DNA from: Bullifex porci
GTDB taxonomy: Bacteria; Spirochaetota; Spirochaetia; Sphaerochaetales; Sphaerochaetaceae
NCBI RefSeq assembly: GCF_009695635.1
Contig: NZ_VUNN01000006.1
Span: 1 to 64,000, forward strand
DNA length: 64,000 nucleotides
Direction: 5' to 3'
Below, piece after piece: positions 16,760 through 25,189 of this stretch (position 1 is its first letter; every line of letters begins with the position of its first letter). The notes below the pieces were generated by a model, which worked only from the letters and a program-made list of their open reading frames with translations, ran no database searches and was not told the origin of the DNA. The translations under genes and the position numbers were made by a program.

Positions 16760-16924
16760 GTTTCCTTACGGTTTCTTGTGCTTTTTTTATGGCTACTAAG
16801 AAACTTATTAGAAAACTTTAGGTGAACTTTTTGGGTGACTTTTTGAGGTATAGAAAACTAAAGAAGTCTTTATTACTGTTTCCTGTTTGAGAGCGTAAAA
16901 TCTTTTTTGTATCATAGAAATAAC
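16760..16924 (+). repeat. 165-nt downstream repeat, copy 2
   Basis: Counterpart of 14024-14188 directly after copy 2 of the small gene. The two copies diverge immediately after AGAAATAAC, where copy 1 is joined to feoB-derived sequence. Confidence 0.85.
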
Positions 16925-17048
16925 GAGTATCAGATATTTTTTTGTGCTATGCTATAGGTAAGAAGCAAATTAATGCTATGAGTATGTGGAAAACAATTAG
17001 ATGTTAGTATGTTTGAGGTCACAAAATGTGTACTCAAAGGTGGTGTTT

Positions 17049-17972
17049 ATGGAAAGTCAAGAACATGTTAAACCTACAGATATTATCTCTGCAATGTCAG
17101 ATAATAAAGATATTCGAAGTCTAATATACATGGTACGTGGACAGCAGGTTATGTTGGATAGTGACCTTGCCAAGCTGTATAAAGTTGAAACTAAAGTATT
17201 CAATCAAGCAGTAAACAGGAATTTAGATCGTTTCCCAGATAATTTCAGGTTTCAACTCACAAAAGAGGAATTTGATGCTTTGAGGTCACAGATTGCAACC
17301 TCAAACGGAAAAGGTGGTAGAAGATATAGACCGTACATGTTTACAGAGCAGGGTATAGCCATGTTATCTGGTGTTCTTCGAAGTGATATAGCGGTTCAGA
17401 TGTCAATCCGAATAATGAATGCTTTTGTTGAAATGCGTCGTTTTATTTCCAATAATGCATTGCTTTTTGAAAAAATCAGCAGCATAGAACTGAAACAGCT
17501 TGAATACCAGAAAAGTACAGATGAGAAATTTGATAAAGTATTTAGATATATTGCGGATCATGCAGAAGTAGAACAAAAGATATTCTTTGATGGTCAAATA
17601 TATGATGCTTTTAGCTTGATTACTTCCATAATACAAAAGGCGCAGAATGAAATCATTCTGATTGATGGATATGTTGATGTTGATACATTAAATATTCTGG
17701 CGAAGAAGAATAAAGGAACTGATGCAAAGATATATACATATGCAAGTGCAACACTTTCGAATAAGGATGTAGAAAAATTTAATTCCCAATACCCGACTTT
17801 GACGATTAAAAAGACACAAGTATTTCATGATAGGTTCATCATTTTGGATAAAAAGATGGCTTATCATATAGGTGCTTCTATAAAAGACGCAGGGAAAAAG
17901 TGTTTTGGCATTTCCCTAATGAAGGACAATGAAATAGTAATAGAGTTATTGAATAGACTGAAGACAATTTGA
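17049..17972 (+). CDS. ORF6N-domain protein with phospholipase-D-like C-terminus
   Basis: 307 aa from the ATG at 17049 (AAAGGTGG upstream). Residues about 20-130 are an ORF6N DNA-binding domain: YMVRGQQVMLDSDLAKLY, FNQAVNRNLDRFPDNFRFQL and RRYRPYMFTEQGIAMLSGVL. A short coiled-coil follows. The C-terminus holds HDRFIILD and YHIGASIKDAGKK, the degenerate PLD-like segment often fused to ORF6N. Family members are phage antirepressor-like or stand-alone DNA-binding proteins. It sits between copies of the local repeat in accessory DNA, so phage or island origin is likely. Confidence 0.85.
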   Translation: MESQEHVKPTDIISAMSDNKDIRSLIYMVRGQQVMLDSDLAKLYKVETKVFNQAVNRNLDRFPDNFRFQLTKEEFDALRSQIATSNGKGGRRYRPYMFTEQGIAMLSGVLRSDIAVQMSIRIMNAFVEMRRFISNNALLFEKISSIELKQLEYQKSTDEKFDKVFRYIADHAEVEQKIFFDGQIYDAFSLITSIIQKAQNEIILIDGYVDVDTLNILAKKNKGTDAKIYTYASATLSNKDVEKFNSQYPTLTIKKTQVFHDRFIILDKKMAYHIGASIKDAGKKCFGISLMKDNEIVIELLNRLKTI

Positions 17973-18029
17973 AAATCACATTTAATGCTGGTTCTCAAAA
18001 AAAATTAAGCTATTATCAAATATAATTAT

Positions 18030-18109
18030 CTTTACGGTTTTTAGTGCTTTTCTTATGACAATAAGAAACTGATTAGAAAACTTTAGGTGAACTTTTTGGG
18101 TGACTTTTT
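18030..18109 (+). repeat. Third copy of the local repeat (80-nt core)
   Basis: Matches the first ~80 nt of the 165-nt repeats, ending GGTGAACTTTTTGGGTGACT with a T-run. Here the hairpin is TTCTTAT-GACA-ATAAGAA; in copies 1 and 2 it is TTCTTA...TAAGAA, so pairing is kept although loop bases differ. It follows the ORF6N gene, as the other copies follow the small gene. Confidence 0.75.
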
Positions 18110-18186
18110 CATAAACAGGATGTTTCACAAGAGATCATATAAAAGTATATCGGTAAAGTATTTTATTTTAGAATAAACATTTAGTA

Positions 18187-18214
18187 AAAGAAAAACCCTA
18201 GGATAACCTAGGGT
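18187..18214 (-). terminator. Terminator of the tRNA-Ser pair
   Basis: ACCCTAGG (18195-18202) and CCTAGGGT (18207-18214) form an 8-bp stem with a 4-nt loop; on the minus strand TTTTTCTTTTA follows. Confidence 0.88.
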
Positions 18215-18223
18215 CTATAATCT

Positions 18224-18313
18224 CGGAGAAGGGGGGATTCGAACCCCCGGACCCGAGTTTAGCAGGTCAACTCCTTAGCAGGGAGCCCGATTCGGCCTCT
18301 CTCGCACCTCTCC
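18224..18313 (-). tRNA. tRNA-Ser (anticodon GCT)
   Basis: 90 nt with a long variable arm (class II). Acceptor GGAGAGG/CTTCTCC with discriminator G; anticodon loop CTGCTAA gives GCT (reads AGC/AGU); T-loop TTCGAAT. CCA is not encoded. Second in a two-tRNA transcript. Confidence 0.93.
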
Positions 18314-18325
18314 AAATAAAAAAAA

Positions 18326-18410
18326 CGGAGAGAGAGGGATTCGAACCCCCGGATACTTGCGCATCAACGGTTTTCAAGACCGCCTCCTTCGACCGCTCGG
18401 ACATCTCTCC
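18326..18410 (-). tRNA. tRNA-Ser (anticodon TGA)
   Basis: 85 nt, class II. Acceptor GGAGAGA/TCTCTCC, discriminator G; anticodon stem GCGGT/ACCGT with loop CTTGAAA gives TGA (reads UCN); T-loop TTCGAAT. CCA not encoded. It lies 12 nt upstream of the other tRNA-Ser on the same strand. Confidence 0.93.
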
Positions 18411-18551
18411 ATTATTACAAATGGTGCTTAACACCAGTCATTTTTAGGATGATAGAGTAATGAATGTTTTTTGTCAATATGGGTTTATTGCTTTTTTTTA
18501 TTACTACAATATAGTTTTCTGTTCTTGATATAGCTGATATATTTACAAAGT

Positions 18552-19904
18552 ATGTTTTGGCCCTTTAAAAAGAAAAAAGAAAAAAAAGATATTTTTGAAG
18601 TAAAAAAAGGTAATGAGAACCTTGAAACTCTAAAAGCTTCAAGGCTAGCAGATAAAGCCTTTGAGTTAGCTAATAACATTTTTGAACAAACAGGGGCTAG
18701 AAGAGCAGGAGATGAAAGCTCCAAAAAGTGTGCTCGAATACTACACGAAGAATTAAAGAAATACAGTGATGATTCTCTAATCACATCCTTTAGGTCGAGT
18801 GAGAGTTCATACTATGGATCTCTAAAGCTATTAGCATTAAGTGCTCCTGTAATAATATTACTAAGCTATTTTAGTCTTACTATTTTTGCATTATCACTAT
18901 TTTGCTTTATTTCCTTTATCTTTCTTTGGGAATTTATCTATTGTAAGGGAAGTGATAAGACCTTCTTTCCTAAATGTGATATGACTAATGTTCATGCAAC
19001 AATAGAGCCAAGTGAGAGTTATGAAAATACAATTATCTTTACCTCTCATCATGATAGCGCTCCACTATTTAATAGAGAAAAATCATTATTAGTAGCTTTG
19101 TATATTCCATTAATCCACTGGCTATTTCTAGGTGTTATATGTTTGGTAGGCTTTATTACAGATATATTTACTTTAGGATTATTTAAAATAAGTCTTCCTC
19201 CTATATTTGTATTAGTGCTCCTTTCGATAATGGCAATAACCTCCTTTGTTTATATCAATTTATATAAGCTTGTATCTAAAGAATATTCACCGGGAGTAGG
19301 TGATAATCTAATGTCATCCTGTGTCTTAGAGGAGCTTGCAAGATATTTTCACTGGAAAAAGGAAAGAGGAGAGGGCTTAAAGAATACTAAGCTAATATTT
19401 GCATCCTTCGATGGAGAGGAGTGTGGACTTAAAGGCTCAAGGTGGTGGTTTGAGCACCATAAGGAGCAATTAATAAAGCCAATAGTAATTAACCTTGATT
19501 GCCTATACGATTCCTCTGAGTTAACTATCCTTACAAAGGATAATAATGGGTTAGTTAAGCTATCAAGCTCATTAGCTTCAGATATTGCGGCTCTTTGTGA
19601 GAAGATGGGCTATAAGGTAAAAATGGGTGGAATGGAAATGTTCTGTGGCTCAACAGACGCTACATCGGCAGCTAGATGTGGCTTTGATGCTATCTCTATT
19701 GTTTGCACAAATATGACACCCTCTGATAAGAGCTATTACCATACATTAGAGGATACTATTGATAAAATTGATAAAGCTACTATTGAGGAAGTAATCTCAA
19801 TTTGTATTAAAATTGTTGAAAATAATAGTGTTAGTAATACTCCAAAAAAAGAGATACTAGCTTTGCAGGATAGTGATAGAAAGCTAGCTGTTATGAAAAG
19901 GTAA
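18552..19904 (+). CDS. Membrane-associated M28-family zinc peptidase
   Basis: 450 aa. A Lys-rich N-terminus is followed by a helical part with ARRAGDE, two transmembrane helices (about residues 95-135), a region with SHHDSA (about 160-165, first Zn ligands), two more hydrophobic helices (about 185-240), then the catalytic half: PGVGDNLMSSC, FDGEECGLKGSRWW (about 286-299, the Glu pair), a FCGSTDATSAA segment and a late YYHTLEDT with the final His ligand. All metal ligands of M28 aminopeptidases seem present. The membrane insertions are unusual for soluble M28 enzymes. The 3' end overlaps yigZ by 14 nt. Confidence 0.85.
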   Translation: MFWPFKKKKEKKDIFEVKKGNENLETLKASRLADKAFELANNIFEQTGARRAGDESSKKCARILHEELKKYSDDSLITSFRSSESSYYGSLKLLALSAPVIILLSYFSLTIFALSLFCFISFIFLWEFIYCKGSDKTFFPKCDMTNVHATIEPSESYENTIIFTSHHDSAPLFNREKSLLVALYIPLIHWLFLGVICLVGFITDIFTLGLFKISLPPIFVLVLLSIMAITSFVYINLYKLVSKEYSPGVGDNLMSSCVLEELARYFHWKKERGEGLKNTKLIFASFDGEECGLKGSRWWFEHHKEQLIKPIVINLDCLYDSSELTILTKDNNGLVKLSSSLASDIAALCEKMGYKVKMGGMEMFCGSTDATSAARCGFDAISIVCTNMTPSDKSYYHTLEDTIDKIDKATIEEVISICIKIVENNSVSNTPKKEILALQDSDRKLAVMKR

Positions 19905-20484
19905 TTGTACACCTACCCATTGTAATAGAAACAAACTTTGACGATAGAGCTTCCTTCTCTGTTAGAGGAATCATACCCTTAATTGTAATTCCTGATGTAA
20001 ATTCCTCTTCAACATTTGAAGCCTTAACCTGTACTAATAGTCTTTTTATTAGCTCATAAAAGTCATATGAAATCATCATTGAAAAGGATACTTTAGCTAT
20101 TAGGGGCTCTGTCTTAATTACATCTAATACCTCTTTTGTGCTATCACCATATGCCTTTACTAAGCCACCTGTACCAAGAAGAGTTCCTCCAAAGTAGCGT
20201 ACTATACATACTAAAATATTCGTTACTCCGCTTCCCTTTAAAACCTCTAAGGCTGGACGACCTGCTGTGTTTTTTGGCTCTCTATCATCACTCATTGAGT
20301 ATAAATCACCCTTAGGCCCAATAACTGCTGCATGGACAACATGGGTTGCATTAGGGTGTTCATCTCTAATTTGTTTAACTAAGCTCTTAATCTCCTCTAA
20401 GGATGAACAAGGAAGTGCAATTGAAATAAATCTACTCTTTTTGACAATAATTTCGCTTTCAGCTCTTTCAAGTAATATTTCCAA
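19891..20484 (-). CDS. yigZ: YigZ/IMPACT (UPF0029) family protein
   Basis: 197 aa. The N-terminal UPF0029 domain shows KKSRFISIA, HPNATHVVHAAV, SDDREPKNTAGRPALEVL and IVRYFGGTLLGTGGLVKAY; the C-terminal DUF1949-like domain follows. Family members are linked to translation/ribosome control and proline-dipeptide handling, but the precise role is unsettled. Three nt separate it from the upstream aldo/keto reductase gene, implying co-transcription. Confidence 0.93.
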   Translation of the reverse strand: MEILLERAESEIIVKKSRFISIALPCSSLEEIKSLVKQIRDEHPNATHVVHAAVIGPKGDLYSMSDDREPKNTAGRPALEVLKGSGVTNILVCIVRYFGGTLLGTGGLVKAYGDSTKEVLDVIKTEPLIAKVSFSMMISYDFYELIKRLLVQVKASNVEEEFTSGITIKGMIPLTEKEALSSKFVSITMGRCTITFS

Positions 20485-20487
20485 TTT

Positions 20488-21372
20488 TTACCACCTATGT
20501 TCATATATATTATCTGTTGAGTTTAAGGCACAAAGCTTATCAGCTAATTCTCTAAGCTGCTTTATTTCATCATCAAGCAAAGAAAGCTTTGATGAAAATA
20601 TCTCTAATTGATTAAGCTTGCTTACTCCTATAAAGATTTTATCAAAGCAAGCAGAACGTGAAAATGCTAAAGCTACCTCTTGCATCGATACATCATGATT
20701 TTTTGCAATTTGTGATACCTTATCTAGCAGTTGATTATAAACTAGAGGATATCTAAAAACCCAAAGCTGCTTTCTATTATCATTTAAGTCCTCAGGCCTT
20801 CGATATTTCCCACTTAAAAGCCCTTCCCCTAGAGGAGCATAGCAATAAAGCTTTATCCCTAGAAGCTTAGCTTCATCGATTTCCTTAGTCCATATAAGCG
20901 AATATGCACGTTCTAATACATTAATTTCAAAATCTCTACTTATTTTTGCTAGCAGGGTAAAAGGGAAGTTGCTAACTCCGATATTAATGCATTTTTTCTC
21001 TTCCTTTAGAGCTTCAAGAGTCTTTAGAGTAGAAAATAGTAGTGCTTCATCTTGAGTTGGCCAATGGATTAAAAGAGTATCGAGAAAGTCAACGTTCAAG
21101 CGTTTTAAACAAACCTCAGCCTTCTTTTTAAAGGTTGGAAGAGGCATTATCTTAGTTGTGATATCATAATCCTCTCTTTGGATATGCTGTTCCTTAATTA
21201 CGGAACTTAGAAGCTCATCTGCATTTTGATACGTATAGGCAGAGTCAAAGCTTCTAAGTCCATCTCTGATGGCTTTTCGAATTATATCCTTATATGCTTT
21301 CGGGTCTGTATTATTAAAATATGATAGCTTCCCGCCAGCTTGAACAAGCCCTAATCCTAAATCACTCTTCAC
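20488..21372 (-). CDS. Aldo/keto reductase family oxidoreductase
   Basis: 294 aa TIM barrel. SFDSAYTYQNADELL carries the catalytic Asp/Tyr pair, TTKI the Lys, and LLIHWP the His; INIGVSNF and a late IFIGVSK part belong to the NADPH-binding end. The substrate cannot be told. It overlaps the Nudix gene by 11 nt in one unidirectional set (Nudix, AKR, yigZ). Confidence 0.9.
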   Translation of the reverse strand: MKSDLGLGLVQAGGKLSYFNNTDPKAYKDIIRKAIRDGLRSFDSAYTYQNADELLSSVIKEQHIQREDYDITTKIMPLPTFKKKAEVCLKRLNVDFLDTLLIHWPTQDEALLFSTLKTLEALKEEKKCINIGVSNFPFTLLAKISRDFEINVLERAYSLIWTKEIDEAKLLGIKLYCYAPLGEGLLSGKYRRPEDLNDNRKQLWVFRYPLVYNQLLDKVSQIAKNHDVSMQEVALAFSRSACFDKIFIGVSKLNQLEIFSSKLSLLDDEIKQLRELADKLCALNSTDNIYEHRW

Positions 21373-22297
21373 TTAGCCAAATCACCTTATGGTCAACAAG
21401 CTTTCTATCATCTAGTAAGAAATATGCTTCAAATTTCTTGCCTTCAAGCATTCCTGGTAGCCAAAGTACATCGTCCTCCCACATGTTTTCATATGGGATT
21501 TTATCTTTATCAATCCAAAATGGACGAGCTTCCTCACATTCCTTTAACTCGCCCTCTGCACCATATGATGTAAAGACATATCCAAGCTCTCTAATATCCT
21601 TATGCTTAAATTGAAAATAAATTGTACCCATAAGCTTTGGTTCTTTGATATCAAGCCCTGTTTCCTCTTTAGTTTCACGTATAGCAGCCTCACTAGCTGT
21701 TTCCTCAAGCTCAATGTGACCACCTGGAGCATTATAATATCCCTCTCCAAGACCTCTCTTTTTTTCAATAAAGAGGATTTTATTATTTTCTTGGGTAAAT
21801 GTAATTACACATCTATCTGTAGGCTCCCAAAGATCCCAGTTGATATCATCGATCTTCTCAGCTTCCATAAAGCTTGTTTGTAATAGCTCAGGATTTTCTC
21901 TATTTGCCTTTTCTCTTTCCTTTCTCTCTCTTTCAGCCTTTTCTTCAGGGTGCTCTAGCTCATGACAATCCTGACAGAGACAATCATCATGTCCAATTAT
22001 ATATTCATAGGACAATCTCTTTTTACATTTTTTACAGTGAAGTCTAAAAGGCCATATCTTATTTCTAAATATAATTCCAATAATTATTGAGATTACAATA
22101 GGAACAATTATAAACCACCCTGAAAGCTCCTTTACATCGATAATTATTACACCTAAATATGTTAATAATGATAAAAGAGCAATGTATATTATTGCCTTAC
22201 TTTTATAATAAGTACCTTTAATTCTTCGTTGAGACATGTTTATTAACAAAATAATAAATAGAATCCAAATATATACGTCATTAAATTTTTCTATCAT
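21362..22297 (-). CDS. Membrane-anchored Nudix hydrolase
   Basis: 311 aa. Two or three N-terminal transmembrane helices (about residues 8-85) are followed by a zinc-ribbon-like segment with four Cys (CKKC... and CLCQDC, about residues 95-120), a charged linker, then a Nudix domain with a complete box: GGHIELEETASEAAIRETKE plus EETGL. Function is likely 8-oxo-dGTP or related nucleotide pyrophosphohydrolysis. The membrane and Zn-ribbon extension is not typical of MutT enzymes. Confidence 0.85.
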   Translation of the reverse strand: MIEKFNDVYIWILFIILLINMSQRRIKGTYYKSKAIIYIALLSLLTYLGVIIIDVKELSGWFIIVPIVISIIIGIIFRNKIWPFRLHCKKCKKRLSYEYIIGHDDCLCQDCHELEHPEEKAERERKEREKANRENPELLQTSFMEAEKIDDINWDLWEPTDRCVITFTQENNKILFIEKKRGLGEGYYNAPGGHIELEETASEAAIRETKEETGLDIKEPKLMGTIYFQFKHKDIRELGYVFTSYGAEGELKECEEARPFWIDKDKIPYENMWEDDVLWLPGMLEGKKFEAYFLLDDRKLVDHKVIWLSEE

Positions 22298-22400
22298 GGG
22301 TTTAAGATATTATGTCTTTTGACGATTTACAACCTTCTTTTTTCTTTATTGCACCGTAAATGAAAATGGGGTAGTCTTAATGACGTATAAGGAAAAGAAA

Positions 22401-23066
22401 ATGAATAATATTGCATTATTTATTGATCATACTATGCTTGCAGCAAATGCAACTATTGATCAAATCAAACAGCTTTGCGAGGAAGCTAAGAAATATCACT
22501 TTGCTTCAGTTTGTGTAAACTCTTGTCATGTAAAATATTGTGCTGAACAATTAAAGGATACAGGAGTTAATGTATGTACTGTTGTTGGCTTCCCTCTTGG
22601 AGCTATGAGTACAAAGGCAAAAGCATATGAAGCTAGTGTAGCTGTCGATGATGGTGCTAATGAAATTGATATGGTACTAAATGTTGGTGCTATGAAGGAT
22701 AAAAACTATGACTTTATCCTCTCTGATATCAAAGCTGTAAAAGAGGGTTGTAAGGGAAAACTTTTAAAGGTAATTCTAGAAACCTGTCTTTTAACAGATG
22801 ATGAAATTGTTAAGGCTTGTGAGCTCTCAGAGAAGGCTGGAGCAGATTATGTAAAGACATCTACTGGTTTCTCAAAGGGTGGTGCTACAGTTGAGGCTGT
22901 TAGCTTAATGAGAAAAACAGTTGGTAATCGTCTTGGAGTAAAAGCATCAGGTGGTATTAGAGATAAAGAAACAGCTCTCAAGATGATTGAAGCAGGTGCA
23001 TCAAGACTTGGTTGCTCAGCTGGTGTAAAGATTATGGAAGGTGAGGTATCTGATGCCGCATATTGA
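22401..23066 (+). CDS. deoC: Deoxyribose-phosphate aldolase
   Basis: 221 aa. DeoC motifs: [42 protein letters not shown] (catalytic Lys region), [14 protein letters not shown] (Schiff-base Lys) and VKASGGIRD. It cleaves 2-deoxyribose-5-phosphate to acetaldehyde and glyceraldehyde-3-phosphate. I prefer the ATG at 22401 (AAGGAAAAG upstream) to one 21 nt earlier. The next gene starts 14 nt before its stop, a coupled pair for deoxynucleoside salvage. Confidence 0.96.
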   Translation: MNNIALFIDHTMLAANATIDQIKQLCEEAKKYHFASVCVNSCHVKYCAEQLKDTGVNVCTVVGFPLGAMSTKAKAYEASVAVDDGANEIDMVLNVGAMKDKNYDFILSDIKAVKEGCKGKLLKVILETCLLTDDEIVKACELSEKAGADYVKTSTGFSKGGATVEAVSLMRKTVGNRLGVKASGGIRDKETALKMIEAGASRLGCSAGVKIMEGEVSDAAY

Positions 23067-24195
23067 GGCTACTTCCTCAAGTGAGGATTTCTTAAAATCC
23101 TTAGGGTTTCCTACTATCGATGTTCATGAAACCTTTACTCACTTTGATTTCACAAAGCCAGGTCGAAGAGTTTTACTTATCGGACCTATGGGTAGCGGAA
23201 AAACAGAGTTCGCTGCCCGTGTTTGGCGTGATGCAGCTATTGCCCAAAAAAAAGGTGAGGCCGTAAGAAAGCTAACTAGTACTGGAAGTGTAGACAGAAG
23301 AAAGGTTTTCTTTATTCGTAGTGAAATTGATGGAGCTCGTTTCACAGACTACCCAGAGGATGCATTAGCATATCGTTCTGGATATATTAGATGTGGAGAT
23401 AATATTGCAAGGATTAAGGACTCCTTTGGTCTTGAACAGGTTATAAAGGATAATCCTACAGTTGGAACCTATATTATTGATGAAGCATCCTTCTTTGATG
23501 AGCGTCTTGCATATGTTGTAAGAAACTGCTCTTTAGAGAAGGGGTGTATGTTTATATTTCCAACTCTAGTACTCAATTTTAGACGTGATTTATTTAATAA
23601 CACGGCTAGATTAATGCTAGATATTGCTACTGACGTAATCCCTCTTACAGCATACTGCGAGCATCCAGATTGTATGGATTCTGCATTCTATACCTATAGA
23701 TATTATTCTATTGGTGGGAAGGAGTGTCCTGCTCTCTTCTTCGATCCTCTAATTATTGTTGGCGGAGATAAAACAAAGGATAGCTCTCTCGAACCAAATT
23801 ACGCATCACGCTGTGATAAGCACCACTATCTTCCAGGTAAGGAATATACCTTCTTTACTCTTAAGCCTTTAGGAGAGGCTGCTGGTAGAGGTGATAGCGC
23901 ACCTCTTGTAAAGGAGATTGAAGCCTTAAAATGTAATAAGAAGGCTTCTATCCTATATTCGAACCTACAAAAAAGCTATGGTGATTCTCCAGATGGAGAG
24001 AAGTATCTAAATAGCTTATTGCCTGACTATACTGCTGAAAAGGCATTGAGCTTTTTATTCTGTGAACAAAACTTAATTAGTGAACAGTTATTACAGAGAA
24101 TTGTATTTGATTTGGAGCTTGATATTAATTATTTGACAAAAACGTTATCAGATAATAGAAGGCCAGTCAGTTTCGACCAGCCTTATTTGCTCTAG
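23053..24195 (+). CDS. Thymidine-kinase-like P-loop protein with Zn-binding insert
   Basis: 380 aa, about twice the usual TK1-type length. Walker [12 protein letters not shown] (about residues 45-55), [11 protein letters not shown] (about 138-148, Walker B/DEAQ-like), a lid-like Cys/His set (CEHPDCMDS ... [11 protein letters not shown], about 202-260) with YTYRYY between, as in the TK1 Zn domain. An extra C-terminal ~110 aa is helical and unassigned. Probably a deoxynucleoside kinase or a relative; coupling to deoC supports nucleoside salvage. The ATG at 23053 has AGGTGAGGT upstream. Confidence 0.65.
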   Translation: MPHIEATSSSEDFLKSLGFPTIDVHETFTHFDFTKPGRRVLLIGPMGSGKTEFAARVWRDAAIAQKKGEAVRKLTSTGSVDRRKVFFIRSEIDGARFTDYPEDALAYRSGYIRCGDNIARIKDSFGLEQVIKDNPTVGTYIIDEASFFDERLAYVVRNCSLEKGCMFIFPTLVLNFRRDLFNNTARLMLDIATDVIPLTAYCEHPDCMDSAFYTYRYYSIGGKECPALFFDPLIIVGGDKTKDSSLEPNYASRCDKHHYLPGKEYTFFTLKPLGEAAGRGDSAPLVKEIEALKCNKKASILYSNLQKSYGDSPDGEKYLNSLLPDYTAEKALSFLFCEQNLISEQLLQRIVFDLELDINYLTKTLSDNRRPVSFDQPYLL

Positions 24196-24252
24196 TTCGG
24201 AATAGTCCAAAAAATCAATGTTAATTTTCCCTTGCGTCCTTGGTTTTCTGTT

Positions 24253-25131
24253 TTAGAATTTATTAAGGGTAGCAAGGGTTTCTTTTAATGTCTTAGGATT
24301 GTGATTTTCAAGCAATATTGGGACATTGATGTTTCTCTTTCTGAGTTCTTTGAAAAATAGATCCCATCTAAAGATACCGGTAGTTACAGGAAGATCTCCC
24401 TTCTTGTGACCATCTTCAGAAAGGACATAATCTTTACAGTGTAGAGCACATATTCTTAGGGCGAACGCATCTAGACATGTATTAATGTACTTTGCTTGAG
24501 CTTCTTCGCTTGGAATTGCTCTATAGGAGCCATCAAGCTCAGGAATTCCTAGTCTAGGAACAAGATTGATAGGGTCAAAGATAAGCTTAAGGTGCTCATC
24601 CTGGAACTTATTTAGTACTCTGAGAGTTCTTTCTACTGTGCACATAGTATGTGGGAATGCAACTGGCTCGATAGCACAAATTGCATCGTTTTTGATCGCT
24701 TCATTTAACATATAGTCTATCGATGAAAGAAGTGCTTCAAAGACATGTTCCTCATATGTTTCTGGGCTATAAGTAATCTTTGGGGTCCATGAACCAGTCT
24801 CAGTACCTACTATCCTACAACCGAATGCTTTATTGAGCTCTAAGCTTCTTTTAAAGCGTGTAAGTTGCTTTTTCCTTTCATCCTCATCAGGATGCACAGG
24901 ATTGATATAGCAGCCAATAACTGCGACAGAAACATCTTCTTTTGCAAGGTCATCCCTGATGCTAGAGATGTATTCTTCATCCCATTCTGGCCATTTCTTG
25001 GCGGTTGGAATGACTTTATTAAGTGCAAGTTGAATCACAGCTGGTGATTTAACTTCCGATACAACCTTTGCCAGTTCGCTGGCAGAATTAAATGAGCCAA
25101 AATCGTGAGCTCTGAAACCAATGTTAAACAT
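24253..25131 (-). CDS. Sugar phosphate isomerase/epimerase-like TIM-barrel protein
   Basis: 292 aa AP-endonuclease-2/xylose-isomerase-like barrel: GFRAHDFGSF, GTETGSW, ICAIEPVAFPH (metal Glu), LIFDPINLV, ICALHCKDYV (metal Asp/His region) and PILLENHNP (last Glu). These enzymes isomerise or epimerise sugars or keto acids using divalent metal. It is divergent from the polygalacturonase gene, at the edge of the pectin locus, so a role on an uronate or pectin side-sugar is likely. The substrate is unknown. Confidence 0.78.
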   Translation of the reverse strand: MFNIGFRAHDFGSFNSASELAKVVSEVKSPAVIQLALNKVIPTAKKWPEWDEEYISSIRDDLAKEDVSVAVIGCYINPVHPDEDERKKQLTRFKRSLELNKAFGCRIVGTETGSWTPKITYSPETYEEHVFEALLSSIDYMLNEAIKNDAICAIEPVAFPHTMCTVERTLRVLNKFQDEHLKLIFDPINLVPRLGIPELDGSYRAIPSEEAQAKYINTCLDAFALRICALHCKDYVLSEDGHKKGDLPVTTGIFRWDLFFKELRKRNINVPILLENHNPKTLKETLATLNKF

Positions 25132-25189
25132 GGTTTAAGAATATTTCACTTTTGCTGATTTAGTAAATAAAAAAAAGAGAGGAAAGAAA

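Noticed and set aside
16434..18109. Composite transposon around the ORF6N gene
   Set aside because: The flanking repeats are direct, unequal in length and have no transposase or terminal inverted repeats.
25134..25148. Possible third KdgR-like operator before the GH28 gene
   Set aside because: Only 11 of 15 positions match the kdgK site, and no -35/-10 pair follows with the same geometry.
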